A stretch of DNA of 64,000 nt from Deinococcus psychrotolerans (GTDB lineage: Bacteria; Deinococcota; Deinococci; Deinococcales; Deinococcaceae). The stretch's first letter is position 1. Each line of letters begins with the position of its first letter. The notes under the pieces were generated by a model, which was given only the letters and a program-made list of their open reading frames with translations, did no database searches and was not told the origin of the DNA. Shown here piece by piece: positions 53,583 through 62,209 of this stretch. Position numbers and translations under genes: made by a program. The stretch lies in the NCBI RefSeq assembly GCF_003860465.1, contig NZ_CP034184.1, forward strand, positions 310,001 through 374,000, given 5' to 3'.

Positions 53583-54602
53583 ATGTCGCTCACTCCACAT
53601 CACTCTGCCGCTCCCGACCGCTACAACACTGATGAGCTGACCAATTTAGCCACCCTGTATTACATTGACGGCCTCACCCAAGAGGAGCTATCTAAGCGCT
53701 TCGAGGTGTCGCGGGCTACTATCGGGCGGATGTTGCGTCGGGCGCAGGAAGAGGGCATCGTCGAAATCCGGGTGCGCCAGAGTCCCAAACAGAGTGATGA
53801 CCTCCAGCACGCCTTGGTACAGCGCTTCGGCATTATGCGGGCCATCCTGACGCCCGACCATACCGACCCCGACAAGCAGCGCGGGATGCTGGCAAGCTTA
53901 GTGGCGGGCTACCTTGACAAGACCCTGCAAGACGGCATGATCGTGGCAGTGGGCATGGGCCGCAACATCAACGCGGTCTCAGACCACGCTATTTCTACTG
54001 CGTCCAGAAGCTGCACGTTTGTCTGCGCCATCGGCGGCTCGTACCTGGGCGGCGAGGCCATGAACCCCGACCATATCTGCCGCCGCCTGGCCGCACAGTT
54101 TGGCGGTGAGAGCGAAACCCTATATGCGCCCGCGCTGGTGGGCAATCCTGAGATTGTTCGGCAACTCACCGAGAATCTCACTGTGCGTCAGACCTTAGAT
54201 AAGGCCCGCCGCGCTGATCTGGCACTGGTCGGGGTGGGCGATCTGTCGGCGGATAGCAACATGGTGCGTATGGGCTGGTTCTCGCCGAGCGAATTGGCTG
54301 AGGCCAAACGCATCGGCACGGTGGGCGATTTGATGGGCTACGACTTTCTGGATATTCATGGCCGCAGCGCCGCCACCCAGATTCAGGGCCGGGTGGTGGG
54401 CCTAAGCGTGAGTGATCTCAAACGCATTCCAAATGTGATCGCTATGGCGAGCGAGCCGTCCAAGATAACAGCTATTCTGGGAGCGCTTAGAACTGGGGCA
54501 ATCAACACACTGGCGACCAGTGTTTCAAACGCTACGACCCTGCTACAAATGGATGAGGCCATTAGCTTGGGACGCCAGACGATTGTGAGCGGGGTGAGCT
54601 AA
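53583..54602 (+). CDS. SorC/DeoR-family transcription regulator
   Basis: This 339-residue protein has a clear AGGAG before the ATG. The helix-turn-helix is ATLYYIDGLTQEELSKRFEV, SRATIGRMLRRAQEEGIVEI, the typical SorC opening. The C-terminal sugar-binding domain has IVAVGMGRNINAVSDHA and AIGGSYLGGEAMNPDHICRR. Such regulators bind a phosphorylated sugar or polyol and control the adjacent catabolic genes. It is divergent from the importer operon, the classic arrangement. Confidence 0.92.
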   Translation: MSLTPHHSAAPDRYNTDELTNLATLYYIDGLTQEELSKRFEVSRATIGRMLRRAQEEGIVEIRVRQSPKQSDDLQHALVQRFGIMRAILTPDHTDPDKQRGMLASLVAGYLDKTLQDGMIVAVGMGRNINAVSDHAISTASRSCTFVCAIGGSYLGGEAMNPDHICRRLAAQFGGESETLYAPALVGNPEIVRQLTENLTVRQTLDKARRADLALVGVGDLSADSNMVRMGWFSPSELAEAKRIGTVGDLMGYDFLDIHGRSAATQIQGRVVGLSVSDLKRIPNVIAMASEPSKITAILGALRTGAINTLATSVSNATTLLQMDEAISLGRQTIVSGVS

Positions 54603-55027
54603 CTAAGCTCGACTTTGGCCATTGCACACGGTCAGGCAGCGTAGCAAGTCTACCATTCTCCTCTACCGATGAAGAGGCGCGATTTTGACTTCGTCACCAG
54701 TATCAAAATTGGTGCGCCCTACTGAGGGTGACCCAGTTTTGCGTTTCTTCAGGCATTTCCGTGCAGCGGTGCAGCGTGTCGGATGCGCTCCCTGAGAAAC
54801 TGCAGACACTTGACGACGTGCTCAGCTAGCCTATCTTCCGCAGAACTCCAAGTCGTGGTAGAGCGACGTGAAGTGGAGACTGATGTGGTCGGCCTCCACC
54901 TGTCGAGCCGCATTGCATTTATTACCGCTGAAATGCCGCTGCACTTGAGAAACCTGATCTGTCGCGAGCGCCAGCCTCGGCATTTACGATGTTACAGCTT
55001 GGAAGGAAGTGACTTTCTGACCAACTC
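54603..55027. other. Gap after SorC gene with a dispersed repeat
   Basis: These 425 bp hold copy B of the 23-bp repeat (54729-54751) but no convincing gene. A plus-strand frame beginning at 54783 runs antisense into the next gene and is not protein-like. The region may be a scar left by an IS. Confidence 0.45.
54729..54751 (+). repeat. Copy B of the dispersed 23-bp repeat
   Basis: It reads TGACCCAGTTTT and then GCGTTTCTTCA, differing from copy A (12507) at two positions. It lies in a gap with no gene. A terminal sequence of a lost IS is the best guess. Confidence 0.6.
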
Positions 55028-55654
55028 TCAATTCACCGCGCCGCGTACGAACATCAACGCAGTCGTGTATTCGGGAGCGCTAGGAGTATCTTCAGTTTCA
55101 AAATCTTCCAGCACGGCTAAGAGCCGGCGCTTGAGCTCACTGGCCTTCTCACGGCTCAAGTGGATGCGACCGATGTTCAAAAGGAACGGCTCGTCGCCCA
55201 AGAACAGCTCGTTGGCCGGACCATGCTGAGTGCCGATCAAAAAGTTGACGCTCCCAGCGCTGCTCTCCAACCAGAAGCCCCAGTGCGGTGAACGTTCACG
55301 CAAAACGCGGACACTATGGCCGATCAGGATTTCGATCCGGGGTATGAGTTGGGCGGAGGCAAAAGCTTCGAGGGTTTCCGCGCCCGTGACCTCGTAGGGA
55401 ATGAACCACCGCCCCGGCATACTGTAGCGTTTGATGGCCCGGCCCGCACTGGCATTTTGTCGCTCGACCACAGCCATTTGTGCTTGTACAAGCTTACCTA
55501 GCAGGTAATGGGCGCGCTGAAGACTGACGCTCAAATGCGCCGCTGCCTCCGATGCGCTACATTCCGAACGCATCAAGAAGTCTAGGAGTGGACGCAGTTT
55601 GATATCCAGCAGCAGGGCCGCCTGTTCCGCGTTGGCTGTCCGCACATCATCCAT
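55028..55654 (-). CDS. Winged-helix (ArsR-like) regulator divergent from an MFS exporter
   Basis: I chose an ATG at 55654 (MDDVRTANAEQAALLLDIK), giving 208 residues; a longer start would overlap the transporter gene. Residues 15-85 are a helix-turn-helix: LRPLLDFLMRSECSASEAAA, HLSVSLQRAHYLLGKLVQA. The C-terminal 110 residues form a mixed domain (RIEILIGHSVRVLRERSPHW) of unknown ligand. A ribosome site is not clear, so leaderless translation is possible. Divergence from the MFS gene suggests that it controls it. Confidence 0.75.
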   Translation of the reverse strand: MDDVRTANAEQAALLLDIKLRPLLDFLMRSECSASEAAAHLSVSLQRAHYLLGKLVQAQMAVVERQNASAGRAIKRYSMPGRWFIPYEVTGAETLEAFASAQLIPRIEILIGHSVRVLRERSPHWGFWLESSAGSVNFLIGTQHGPANELFLGDEPFLLNIGRIHLSREKASELKRRLLAVLEDFETEDTPSAPEYTTALMFVRGAVN

Positions 55655-55727
55655 GCAGTAGAGATTAAGCCAACGCTTGTTTAAAAATCGCATTCCATCT
55701 GGAGTTGGCTTGGCACACACTTTTTGA

Positions 55728-56960
55728 ATGACTCCCCATCTCTGGAACCGCTCATTTATGATCTGGCTGCTCGGCACGGCTCAGAGCCAGCTGGGATCGG
55801 CACTGGCAAGCATCGCCCTGAGTTTTCTGGTGCTGCACCAGACTGGCTCGGCGGGCCAGATGGCGCTGACCCTGGCCTGTGCGCTGGCCCCTAATATATT
55901 GATGCCCCTCGCCGGGGCGCTCATTGACCGCATGAATCTGAAAGTGCCGCTAATCAGCGCGGACGTGGCGCGCGGCCTCCTGCAACTGACGGTGGGTGGG
56001 CTGGCGCTGGCCTGGGGTGAAGTGCCGCTGTGGCTGGTCAATGGAGCGGCCGTGCTGACCGGGCTGGCGGGTATCTTTGCGGAACCGGCCAGTAGCGCTG
56101 CCGTTCCCGCACTGGTGTCAGAAAAGGAGCTGGCGCGGGCCAATGGCTTGATCGGCGGCGTCAATCAGGGTGCATGGTTGCTGGGAACGCTGGTGGGCGG
56201 GTATCTGGTCACAGCTTCCTCACCTGCCCTCGCCATCGTGCTGGACGGCGTGAGTTTTCTGGTAATGGGGGCGCTGCTGCTGCTGGTTCAACTGCCTAAG
56301 CGCGAGTTGAAAACCGAACAGCCCGAATCCCTGCTGAGCAGCGTTGCCAGCGGCCTGCGGCTGATGCGCCGCTCACGGGTTCTGGTGTTCCTTCCGTTTA
56401 TCGCGCTGCTACTAAATGCCAGCCTCGCGCCGGTGCAGGTGCTGCTGCCCAAACTGCTACTCGGGGGCGCTGGAGCGGAAGGTTACGGGCAGTATCTTGC
56501 TGCTGAGAGCGCCGGGATGCTGGCCGCTTCCACACTGCTGGCGCTGATCGGCTCGCGGCTGCCGCTACGGCGCACGGTCGCGCTGGGGCTGGCCTTGCTG
56601 GGCGCTTCACTGTTCTTGCTAACCCGTTTCGTCACACCTCCGAGCCTGCTAGGCGTAGCTGCGCTGATGGGCGTTGCCATCGCTGCCACCAACACGCCCA
56701 TCATTACACTGATGCAGCAGATGGTTCCGTCCGCTTTTCTAGGCCGCACCTTCAGTGTACTGGGCACCGTTTCCACGCTGGGGATGCCTTTAACGCTGCT
56801 TGCTCTTTCGCCTATAGTCGATCATTACCCGGCAGCCCTGTTCTTCACAGTGGCAGGCAGCGTAACCCTGCTAATGACGGTGGCGTGGGCAGTCGTGGCG
56901 CTGTCCGAGCGCAAGAGTCCGAACCTGATCACCGAACCCCGGGGCGTTCATGTGGGCTGA
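55728..56960 (+). CDS. MFS transporter, drug or siderophore exporter type
   Basis: This 410-residue protein has twelve hydrophobic segments. MFS signs are ALAPNILMPLAGALIDRMNL (loop 2-3) and GLAGIFAEPASSAAVPALV, with VSEKELARANGLIGGVNQGA as in the EntS/MdtH-like DHA3 group. Its likely role is export of a small molecule. Start uncertain: ATG 55728 or ATG 55758, neither with a strong ribosome site. A long inverted repeat follows the stop. Confidence 0.87.
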   Translation: MTPHLWNRSFMIWLLGTAQSQLGSALASIALSFLVLHQTGSAGQMALTLACALAPNILMPLAGALIDRMNLKVPLISADVARGLLQLTVGGLALAWGEVPLWLVNGAAVLTGLAGIFAEPASSAAVPALVSEKELARANGLIGGVNQGAWLLGTLVGGYLVTASSPALAIVLDGVSFLVMGALLLLVQLPKRELKTEQPESLLSSVASGLRLMRRSRVLVFLPFIALLLNASLAPVQVLLPKLLLGGAGAEGYGQYLAAESAGMLAASTLLALIGSRLPLRRTVALGLALLGASLFLLTRFVTPPSLLGVAALMGVAIAATNTPIITLMQQMVPSAFLGRTFSVLGTVSTLGMPLTLLALSPIVDHYPAALFFTVAGSVTLLMTVAWAVVALSERKSPNLITEPRGVHVG

Positions 56961-57014
56961 TACGGATTCCAGAATGGTGTTAGCTTTTGTGACGGCACCA
57001 TTCTGAAATCCGTA
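56961..57014. terminator. 19-bp inverted repeat after the MFS gene
   Basis: TACGGATTcCAGAATGGTG and CACCATTCTGaAATCCGTA pair with one mismatch around a 16-base loop. The right arm is followed by CTTTTCCTT. Length and near-perfection suit a terminator, but also a small repeat element. It starts directly at the stop codon of the MFS gene. The 155 bp to the next IS6 copy hold no gene. Confidence 0.6.
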
Positions 57015-57168
57015 CTTTTCCTTCTCCCCTTGGTCGGGTTTCGCATATATTGCAAAACTGTTCAACCGGAGTCCTTATGATTTGTTATTACTTCCAGATC
57101 AACTTAGTAGCTTATGTGAACTGAAGCAGCGCAGCGTCCCTAGCACGCCCAGCGAGGGCATACCAAAC

Positions 57169-57970
57169 GGTTTTGGCAAGTTGTTGGCGTAGGGTGAGGC
57201 CGTGCTGATCGACCAGAAGCTCCCAGCATATTGATTCCCGCTTTCGATCATCGGTCATGCCGTCTGGCTCTACCATCACTATGCACTGAGTCACCGAGAC
57301 GTGGAGGAACTGCTCTTCGGACGGGGCATTGAGGTGTCTCGCGAGTCGATCCGCACCTGGTGCATCAATTTCAGCAGTGAATTCGCCCAGAATTTATGCT
57401 ACAAGGAACCCCGCCGGGGTTCCTTGTAGCATCTGGACGAGATGCACGTGGTCGTCGGTGGGGTGACCCATTGTCTGTGGGGGGCTGCCGACGACCACGG
57501 TGCGGTGCTTGATGTGCTTCTCCAACGGCAGCGCTATACCTCAGTGGCGACGTCATTTTTCCGACGTCTGCTAAATGAATATGACGTTTTAGAAACAGTT
57601 GTCACCGACAAATTGGCAAGCGACGGAGCGGCTATCCGTGAGTTTCCGTTACTGAACGATGTTGATCACCGGCAGGTCATCTCAACCGCCCGGTGCAACA
57701 ACTTGATTGAACAATCTCATCGGCCTACACGACGTCAGGAACGGAGCCAACTGGGCTTCCAGCAAGTCAAAAGGGCGCAAGGTTTTCTCGATCTACACGC
57801 CAGAATCACCAATTCGCACGGTACCGTCCGCTCTATTTGCCACTGACCGCCGATACGAGTTGATCCTTGCCCTGCAAGGCTGGAGAGCCGTCGTGCAGGT
57901 GGCCTGAATCTCAAATCACCTGCTGCTGGTGCTCCTCATTCTTCCTTACCGACAACAACTTGCCAGAACC
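57169..57970 (+). mobile_element. IS6-family insertion sequence, 802 bp, dead copy
   Basis: The ends GGTTTTGGCAAGTTGTTG (left) and GGTTCTGGCAAGTTGTTG (right, inverted) match the copy at 42237. The transposase has a TGA at codon 11 (LPAY stop), a TAG right after the internal palindrome (57426-57428), and a frameshift near the C-terminus after HGTVRSICH. DDE motif residues are still readable (DEMHVVVGG, TDKLASDGAA, EQSHRPTRRQERSQ). No target duplication was seen. Confidence 0.88.
57396..57432. repeat. Perfect 37-bp palindrome inside the second IS6 transposase gene
   Basis: ATGCTACAAGGAACCCCG and its exact complement flank one C (18-bp arms). Compared with the copy at 42465 three arm positions differ, and in each the partner base on the other arm differs too. 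The changed right arm creates the in-frame TAG that kills this transposase. Confidence 0.8.
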
Positions 57971-58112
57971 CCTGCACCGCCGTTAACGCCAACTGAATAA
58001 TCATCGGGTCATCACTGCTTCTCGCCAAACTTAAAATGCCGTCGACCAGATTAGCGCTCAGTACCAACTGCGACTCTCACAGAAAAAGGAACGTCTGACG
58101 GAGAACCGGCTC

Positions 58113-58829
58113 ATGAAGTTGTCCCCTTACGCCTCTGCTACTGTCTTGGAGATGATTCAGGCGACTTTAACCGTTGACGCGAGCGCGTCTGGATTGGATG
58201 CTGCTTACGGTGCAGTATTCTTGGCTGACGATGGAACGCGGCTGGAAGTGAGTGGTGGGATGCCGCGGAGCGGCTTTCAAGAGGTAACGGCAGTGATGGC
58301 GGCGTTGCCGTACCTTCCGGTAGGGTGGTTTCTCAAGACCGTCGTGGTGGATGCCCAGGTGGAAGAGTTGCGGGCGGTGCTGTGCGTGATGTACCCCAAG
58401 GTGATTGTGGTGCAGGTGCTCAGGAACAGTACCGCTGAGCATGCCCGTGCGGATACCTTGGCCCGTGAAGCCCGGTATGCCATCTCACCGCCGCGTCCGG
58501 CGGTTTCGTCGGTGCAGAGTCCGGGGGTGGCGGTGTTGACCATGAGTAGCGTCGATCAGGAGGCCCCAGTGTTTGCCGTTGCGTTCTGGTTTGAGGGTAA
58601 AGTGCAGACCGTTGTGGACAGTGTGGCACGTCAGCAGACGCGGACGTTGACCAGTCGGGTGCTGCGGGCGGCGTCGCAGCAGGTCATTCCGGCTGGGTAT
58701 GCGTTGGTGTTGGCACAAGACGCCAATCGCCGTAGTGTTGATCCGGAGTGGGGGGCGAGTGGGCCGCAACTGGCGACGTTGAGGCGGGCGGCGGCGGCGG
58801 CCATGAAGGCACAGTTGGCCTTGAGGTGA
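58113..58829 (+). CDS. RNase H-fold protein upstream of tmRNA
   Basis: This protein has 238 residues. The first 120 follow RNase HI: LTVDASASGLDAAYGAVFLA (Asp 22), SGFQEVTAVMAALPYL (Glu 57), LKTVVVDAQVEELRAVL (Asp 80) and HARADTLAREARYA (Asp 114). All four metal-binding acidic positions seem present, so catalytic function is possible. The second half (GVAVLTMSSVDQEAPVFAVA) may be a diverged repeat of the fold. The ribosome site GGAG is nine bases before the ATG. Its stop codon lies in the ssrA promoter. Confidence 0.65.
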   Translation: MKLSPYASATVLEMIQATLTVDASASGLDAAYGAVFLADDGTRLEVSGGMPRSGFQEVTAVMAALPYLPVGWFLKTVVVDAQVEELRAVLCVMYPKVIVVQVLRNSTAEHARADTLAREARYAISPPRPAVSSVQSPGVAVLTMSSVDQEAPVFAVAFWFEGKVQTVVDSVARQQTRTLTSRVLRAASQQVIPAGYALVLAQDANRRSVDPEWGASGPQLATLRRAAAAAMKAQLALR

Positions 58830-58849
58830 GGACCTCAGCGTGGTAAAGT
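58821..58849 (+). promoter_or_regulatory. Promoter of the tmRNA gene
   Basis: TTGAGG (58821-58826), 17 bp, TAAAGT (58844-58849), then 13 bp to the first base of tmRNA. The -35 overlaps the stop codon of the RNase H-like gene. TGAGGT...ACCTCA in the spacer forms a 6-bp inverted repeat that might be an operator. Confidence 0.7.
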
Positions 58850-58862
58850 GGTCGGTACTGAT

Positions 58863-59225
58863 GGGGACGATCCGGTCTCGACAGTGTAGGTGAAAAGTGA
58901 AGTAGCGAGTCGAGGATGATCGTTGGCCTCGTTAATCATCGGTCAAGCCTTTTAAATGGCAACAACAACGAAGTTCAGTTCCAATTTGCGGCCTAAACCC
59001 CTGCACAGCAACTGCAAAGCCCGGCTATTGGCGTTGTAGAAGCTGACACAAAAGATAGCTAGCAATAGGTTGCATCTCACGGCCTAAAGCGAAAATAAAG
59101 TGAGGTTGCCTCTTTGAGCAGCGTGTCCGTGTGCGGCTTGGGAGTAAGACAAATCACGAACTACACTCGTAGAAGCTAGCTTGAAGCGACATTGGACGCG
59201 GGTTCGACTCCCGCCGTCTCCACCA
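58863..59225 (+). ncRNA. ssrA: Transfer-messenger RNA (tmRNA)
   Basis: The gene is 363 bases. The 5' end GGGGACGATCCGGTCTCGAC and the 3' end with CGGGTTCGACTCCCG, CGTCTCC and an encoded ACCA form the tRNA-like acceptor (GGGGACG pairs with CGTCTCC) and T arm. The tag frame at 58958-58996 reads GNNNEVQFQFAA and stops at TAA. The standard tag ends in ALAA; this one ends in FAA. tmRNA rescues stalled ribosomes with SmpB, and its tag sends proteins to ClpXP. A strong terminator follows. Confidence 0.95.
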
Positions 59226-59227
59226 TC

Positions 59228-59266
59228 AAAACAGGCCACACGGACTTCAGTCCATGTGGCCTGTTT
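59228..59266 (+). terminator. Intrinsic terminator of ssrA
   Basis: AAACAGGCCACAcGGACT and the opposite arm (AGTCCaTGTGGCCTGTTT) give a stem of about 17 bp with one mismatch, a 4-base loop TCAG-like, and a final TTT. It starts three bases after the tmRNA end. Strong and unambiguous. Confidence 0.85.
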
Positions 59267-59347
59267 CATATTTCAAGTTGTGCGTTGTTTTAGGGTCTGA
59301 CTAGCATTGGAACAGGAATTCTCGAGATAAAGCCGCAGCCTGCTGTG

Positions 59348-60360
59348 TTAGTTCACCATCCGTAGTGAGGGGAGCAGATCCCACTCCCCTTGCTGAATGT
59401 AAGAAATTGCTGCCTGAGCGGTACGGGAGACGACCGGATCCCGGCATTCCAAAGCCAGAGCTTGGAGATCCTGCTCCGCCTGGAAACCAGGGTCAATCCG
59501 AGCGATCCTCAGCAGCCGGTCGAGTGACTGCCGAGGCGTCAGGTTGGGATCGTTCATTCCCTGACGCAGCACGGCAGCGACGTGATCGTCGATGTTCCTG
59601 CGCCAGTGAGCGGCCCATTCGGAGTCGTTACCGGGAAGAAACGGGCCCTGGTAGAGCTGTTCGACTTGCGCTGGGTCAACTTGCATCAAGACATCTTGGG
59701 CGTCGCAACGCAGCTCGAAGTTCTTGGCGATTGTCCAAGCAGAGTTTTCCCGTCCGCGTCCCGGCGAGACGATCAACGGCACGGCCGGTAGGCCAAGGTC
59801 AGTTTGTAGCGCTTTAATCTGGGTGTTGAGGCTCTGACGGGCACTCCTGGCTGACTGTCGACCGCGCCGTAAATCCTTGTCGGACCACAGCGCGTCAGCG
59901 ACGCTGTCTTGCTGCGTACCGGGTTCGAGCAGGACGTACGTCAGCGCTTGGAGTGCTTTGTCGAGGACGGCGTTCACCGGCGTGCCGTTGAGTGTCAAGG
60001 ACACTTGGCCGAGCGTGCGGAGATGCAGAGTTCTGGAGAGCGCCACCTTAGGAGCGTGCTGGTGGCGCTGGAAACTCGGTGGTCCCCACCCCTCGGTGAG
60101 GACGACGGCCAGCAATGCAGGGAAGAGACCAAGGACGCGGAAGAGGTCGTGTTCATGCGTGATCTTGCCTTCGGCCCAGGCGAAGTTCAAAGCAAGGTGT
60201 TCTTGCCGAAGCTCGCCTCGGCGGCGCAACAGCTCGGCTCGGAGAACCAGGAGAGCGTTCGTTGGACGCTCATCAGGAGGATGAGTGCTGAGGAACTCCA
60301 CAGCAACGTCCATACTCTCCTGCTCTTTGTTCTGAGCGAACAGCAGGTAAGCCTTTGGAA
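59348..60360 (-). pseudogene. C-terminal part of an ATPase-TPR-BTAD regulator, cut by an IS
   Basis: From the IS boundary at 60360 the minus frame reads IPKAYLLFAQNKEQESMDVA (a TPR repeat), RAELLRRRGELRQEHLAL, then a winged-helix/BTAD module: LHLRTLGQVSLTLNGTPVNA, LEPGTQQDSVADALWSDKDL, LGLPAVPLIVSPGRGRENSA and DVLMQVDPAQVEQLYQGPFL. It stops at 59348. The N-terminal part lies beyond the IS at 62847-64000. At the junctions the two parts are not in one frame even if the IS is removed, so bases were lost or the parts come from two genes. Confidence 0.8.
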
Positions 60361-60441
60361 TGAACCCCCTAGAGAGGACCAACGGCCAAGCCACTTTGCC
60401 CCGACCAGCCGTTAGGCTGATCACAGCGCGAAGGAGCATTC

Positions 60442-60741
60442 ATGCCAGGACGCAATCACAGCCGTGAATTCAAGCTTCAGGTCGTCAACCAAATCAATTC
60501 AAGCCAGCGAACGACCGCTCAACTCAGCCGGGAACATGGTTTAGTGCCCAGCCTGATCCACCGTTGGCGCAAAGAGGTCGAGGCGCGCGGAGAAGCCGCC
60601 TTCACCGACGGCGTGGCCACAGATCGCAGCGCCGAGCTGCGGATTGCTGAGCTGGAGCGGTATTGCGGCCAACTTGCCTTAGAAAACACCATCTTGAAAA
60701 AATCGCTGGCGACGTACCGCTTGAACAAAGGCACCAAATGA
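60442..60741 (+). CDS. IS3-family transposase OrfA (outer element)
   Basis: This 99-residue protein has GAAGGAG before the ATG. It opens MPGRNHSREFKLQVVNQINS, has the helix-turn-helix HGLVPSLIHRWRKEVEARGE and a leucine-zipper-like end LRIAELERYCGQLALENTIL. It binds the IS ends. Its stop overlaps the orfB start (ATGA), so orfB is made by coupling rather than a frameshift. OrfA is intact although orfB is split. Confidence 0.88.
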   Translation: MPGRNHSREFKLQVVNQINSSQRTTAQLSREHGLVPSLIHRWRKEVEARGEAAFTDGVATDRSAELRIAELERYCGQLALENTILKKSLATYRLNKGTK

Positions 60742-61091
60742 TCTCGGATGCGCGACACGCGCATCCCACGGTGTCGGTGCGCCGCCTGTGTGAGCTGCAT
60801 GCGGTCAGTCGGTCGTGGTACCTCCGTCAACGAAACCGCGCAGTCATCGACCAAGATCAACGACTCGCTACTGACATTGAAGCAGTGGTGCTGAAGTGGA
60901 ACGGCTATGGGTATCGGCGGGTCACTCGCGAACTGGCACGCAGCGGGCAGTCCATCAATCACAAACGCGTTCTGCGGGTCATGCGGGAACATCGCTTATT
61001 GTGTCGACCCAAGCGGCGTTACCAGCGCACCACCGATTCCACTCACAGCGAGAAACGCTTCCCCTGAGGTGCTCCCAAAAACCGATCCGGG

Positions 61092-61960
61092 TCAGGATGG
61101 AGTCTCCGGCGGGCGGCGAGTTGAGGCAAACTGCGCTGCGAATGCTCCTGGAGCGAGATTTCCCAGTGCCGAGTGCGGCCTGATGTCATTATAGTCGATC
61201 CTCCACTTCTCAATCTTCTCAGCGGCGTCATCCAACGACAGAAACCAGTGGGTATTCAGGCACTCGTCCCGGAAACTGCCATTAAATGATTCGATGTATC
61301 CGTTGTCTTGAGGGCGTCCTGGACGGGAAAAATCAAGGGTGACTTGGCGCTGATACGCCCACAGGTCTAGCGCTTTGCTGATGAACTCACTCCCATTGTC
61401 GACTCGGATCTTGCCAGGGGCCCCACGGCCCCTGGCGGCCTCGGTCACCACTTCGACCACCCGCTCGGCTTTGATACTTTGATCGACGTGGATTGCCAGG
61501 CACTCCCGTGTGAAAATGTCGATCAAGGTCAGGGATCGAAAGCGTTTACCATTAAATAGTGCGTCTGAGACGAAATCCATCGCCCAGACCTGGTTGGCCT
61601 GGATAGGTTCTTCTCGCGTCGCGCGATGCGCGGCACATACCCGGCGTCGAGGTCGCTTCATCCGCAGATTGAGCCCAGCTTGTTTGTAGAGCCGGTAAAT
61701 TCGTTTGTGATTGATCTTCCAGCCTTCACGGGCCATCAAGACATGAATACGCCGGTAGCCATATCGTACCCGCGTCTGGGAGATCTCGGTCATCCGCTTC
61801 AGGATGACTGGCTCCTGAGTGTCCACCAGCGGTTGATACCGCTGGACGGAACGCCACACCTTGAGCACCCGACACGCTCGCCGCTCGCTGATCCGATACG
61901 CCCGCCGCAGATGAGTGACTAAAACGCGCTGCTGGACGGGCTTTAGAGCTTTTTTGCAAT
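61092..61960 (-). CDS. IS407-group transposase OrfB, made by -1 frameshift
   Basis: The frame continues from the slip site as [20 protein letters not shown] and [13 protein letters not shown]. The DDE residues are in [33 protein letters not shown] and [20 protein letters not shown]. The fused OrfAB is the active transposase in this family. Translation could also begin at a start within the frame (258 residues). Confidence 0.9.
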
Positions 61961-62209
61961 CACATCTTGGAGCATGGCTTTGTCCAGACTCAGGTCGGCG
62001 ACCAACGCTTTGAGCTTGCGGTTCTCCTCTTCGAGCTGCTTCAGACGGCGTAACTCACTCAGACCCAGACCGCTATACTTCTTTTTCCAGTTGAAGAACG
62101 TCGATTCAGCGACGCCCATTTTCCGACAGACTTCACCGATAGTAACACCGGTTTCTACTTGTTTGAGCGCGAAGCTGATCTGTTCATCGGTGAACTTTTT
62201 TCCCTTCAT
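61943..62209 (-). CDS. IS407-group transposase OrfA
   Basis: This 88-residue protein has an IS407-type head [40 protein letters not shown] and a zipper [20 protein letters not shown] with [11 protein letters not shown] at the end. The last codons contain AAAAAAG (61949-61955), the slip site for -1 frameshifting into orfB. Confidence 0.9.
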   Translation of the reverse strand: MKGKKFTDEQISFALKQVETGVTIGEVCRKMGVAESTFFNWKKKYSGLGLSELRRLKQLEEENRKLKALVADLSLDKAMLQDVIAKKL

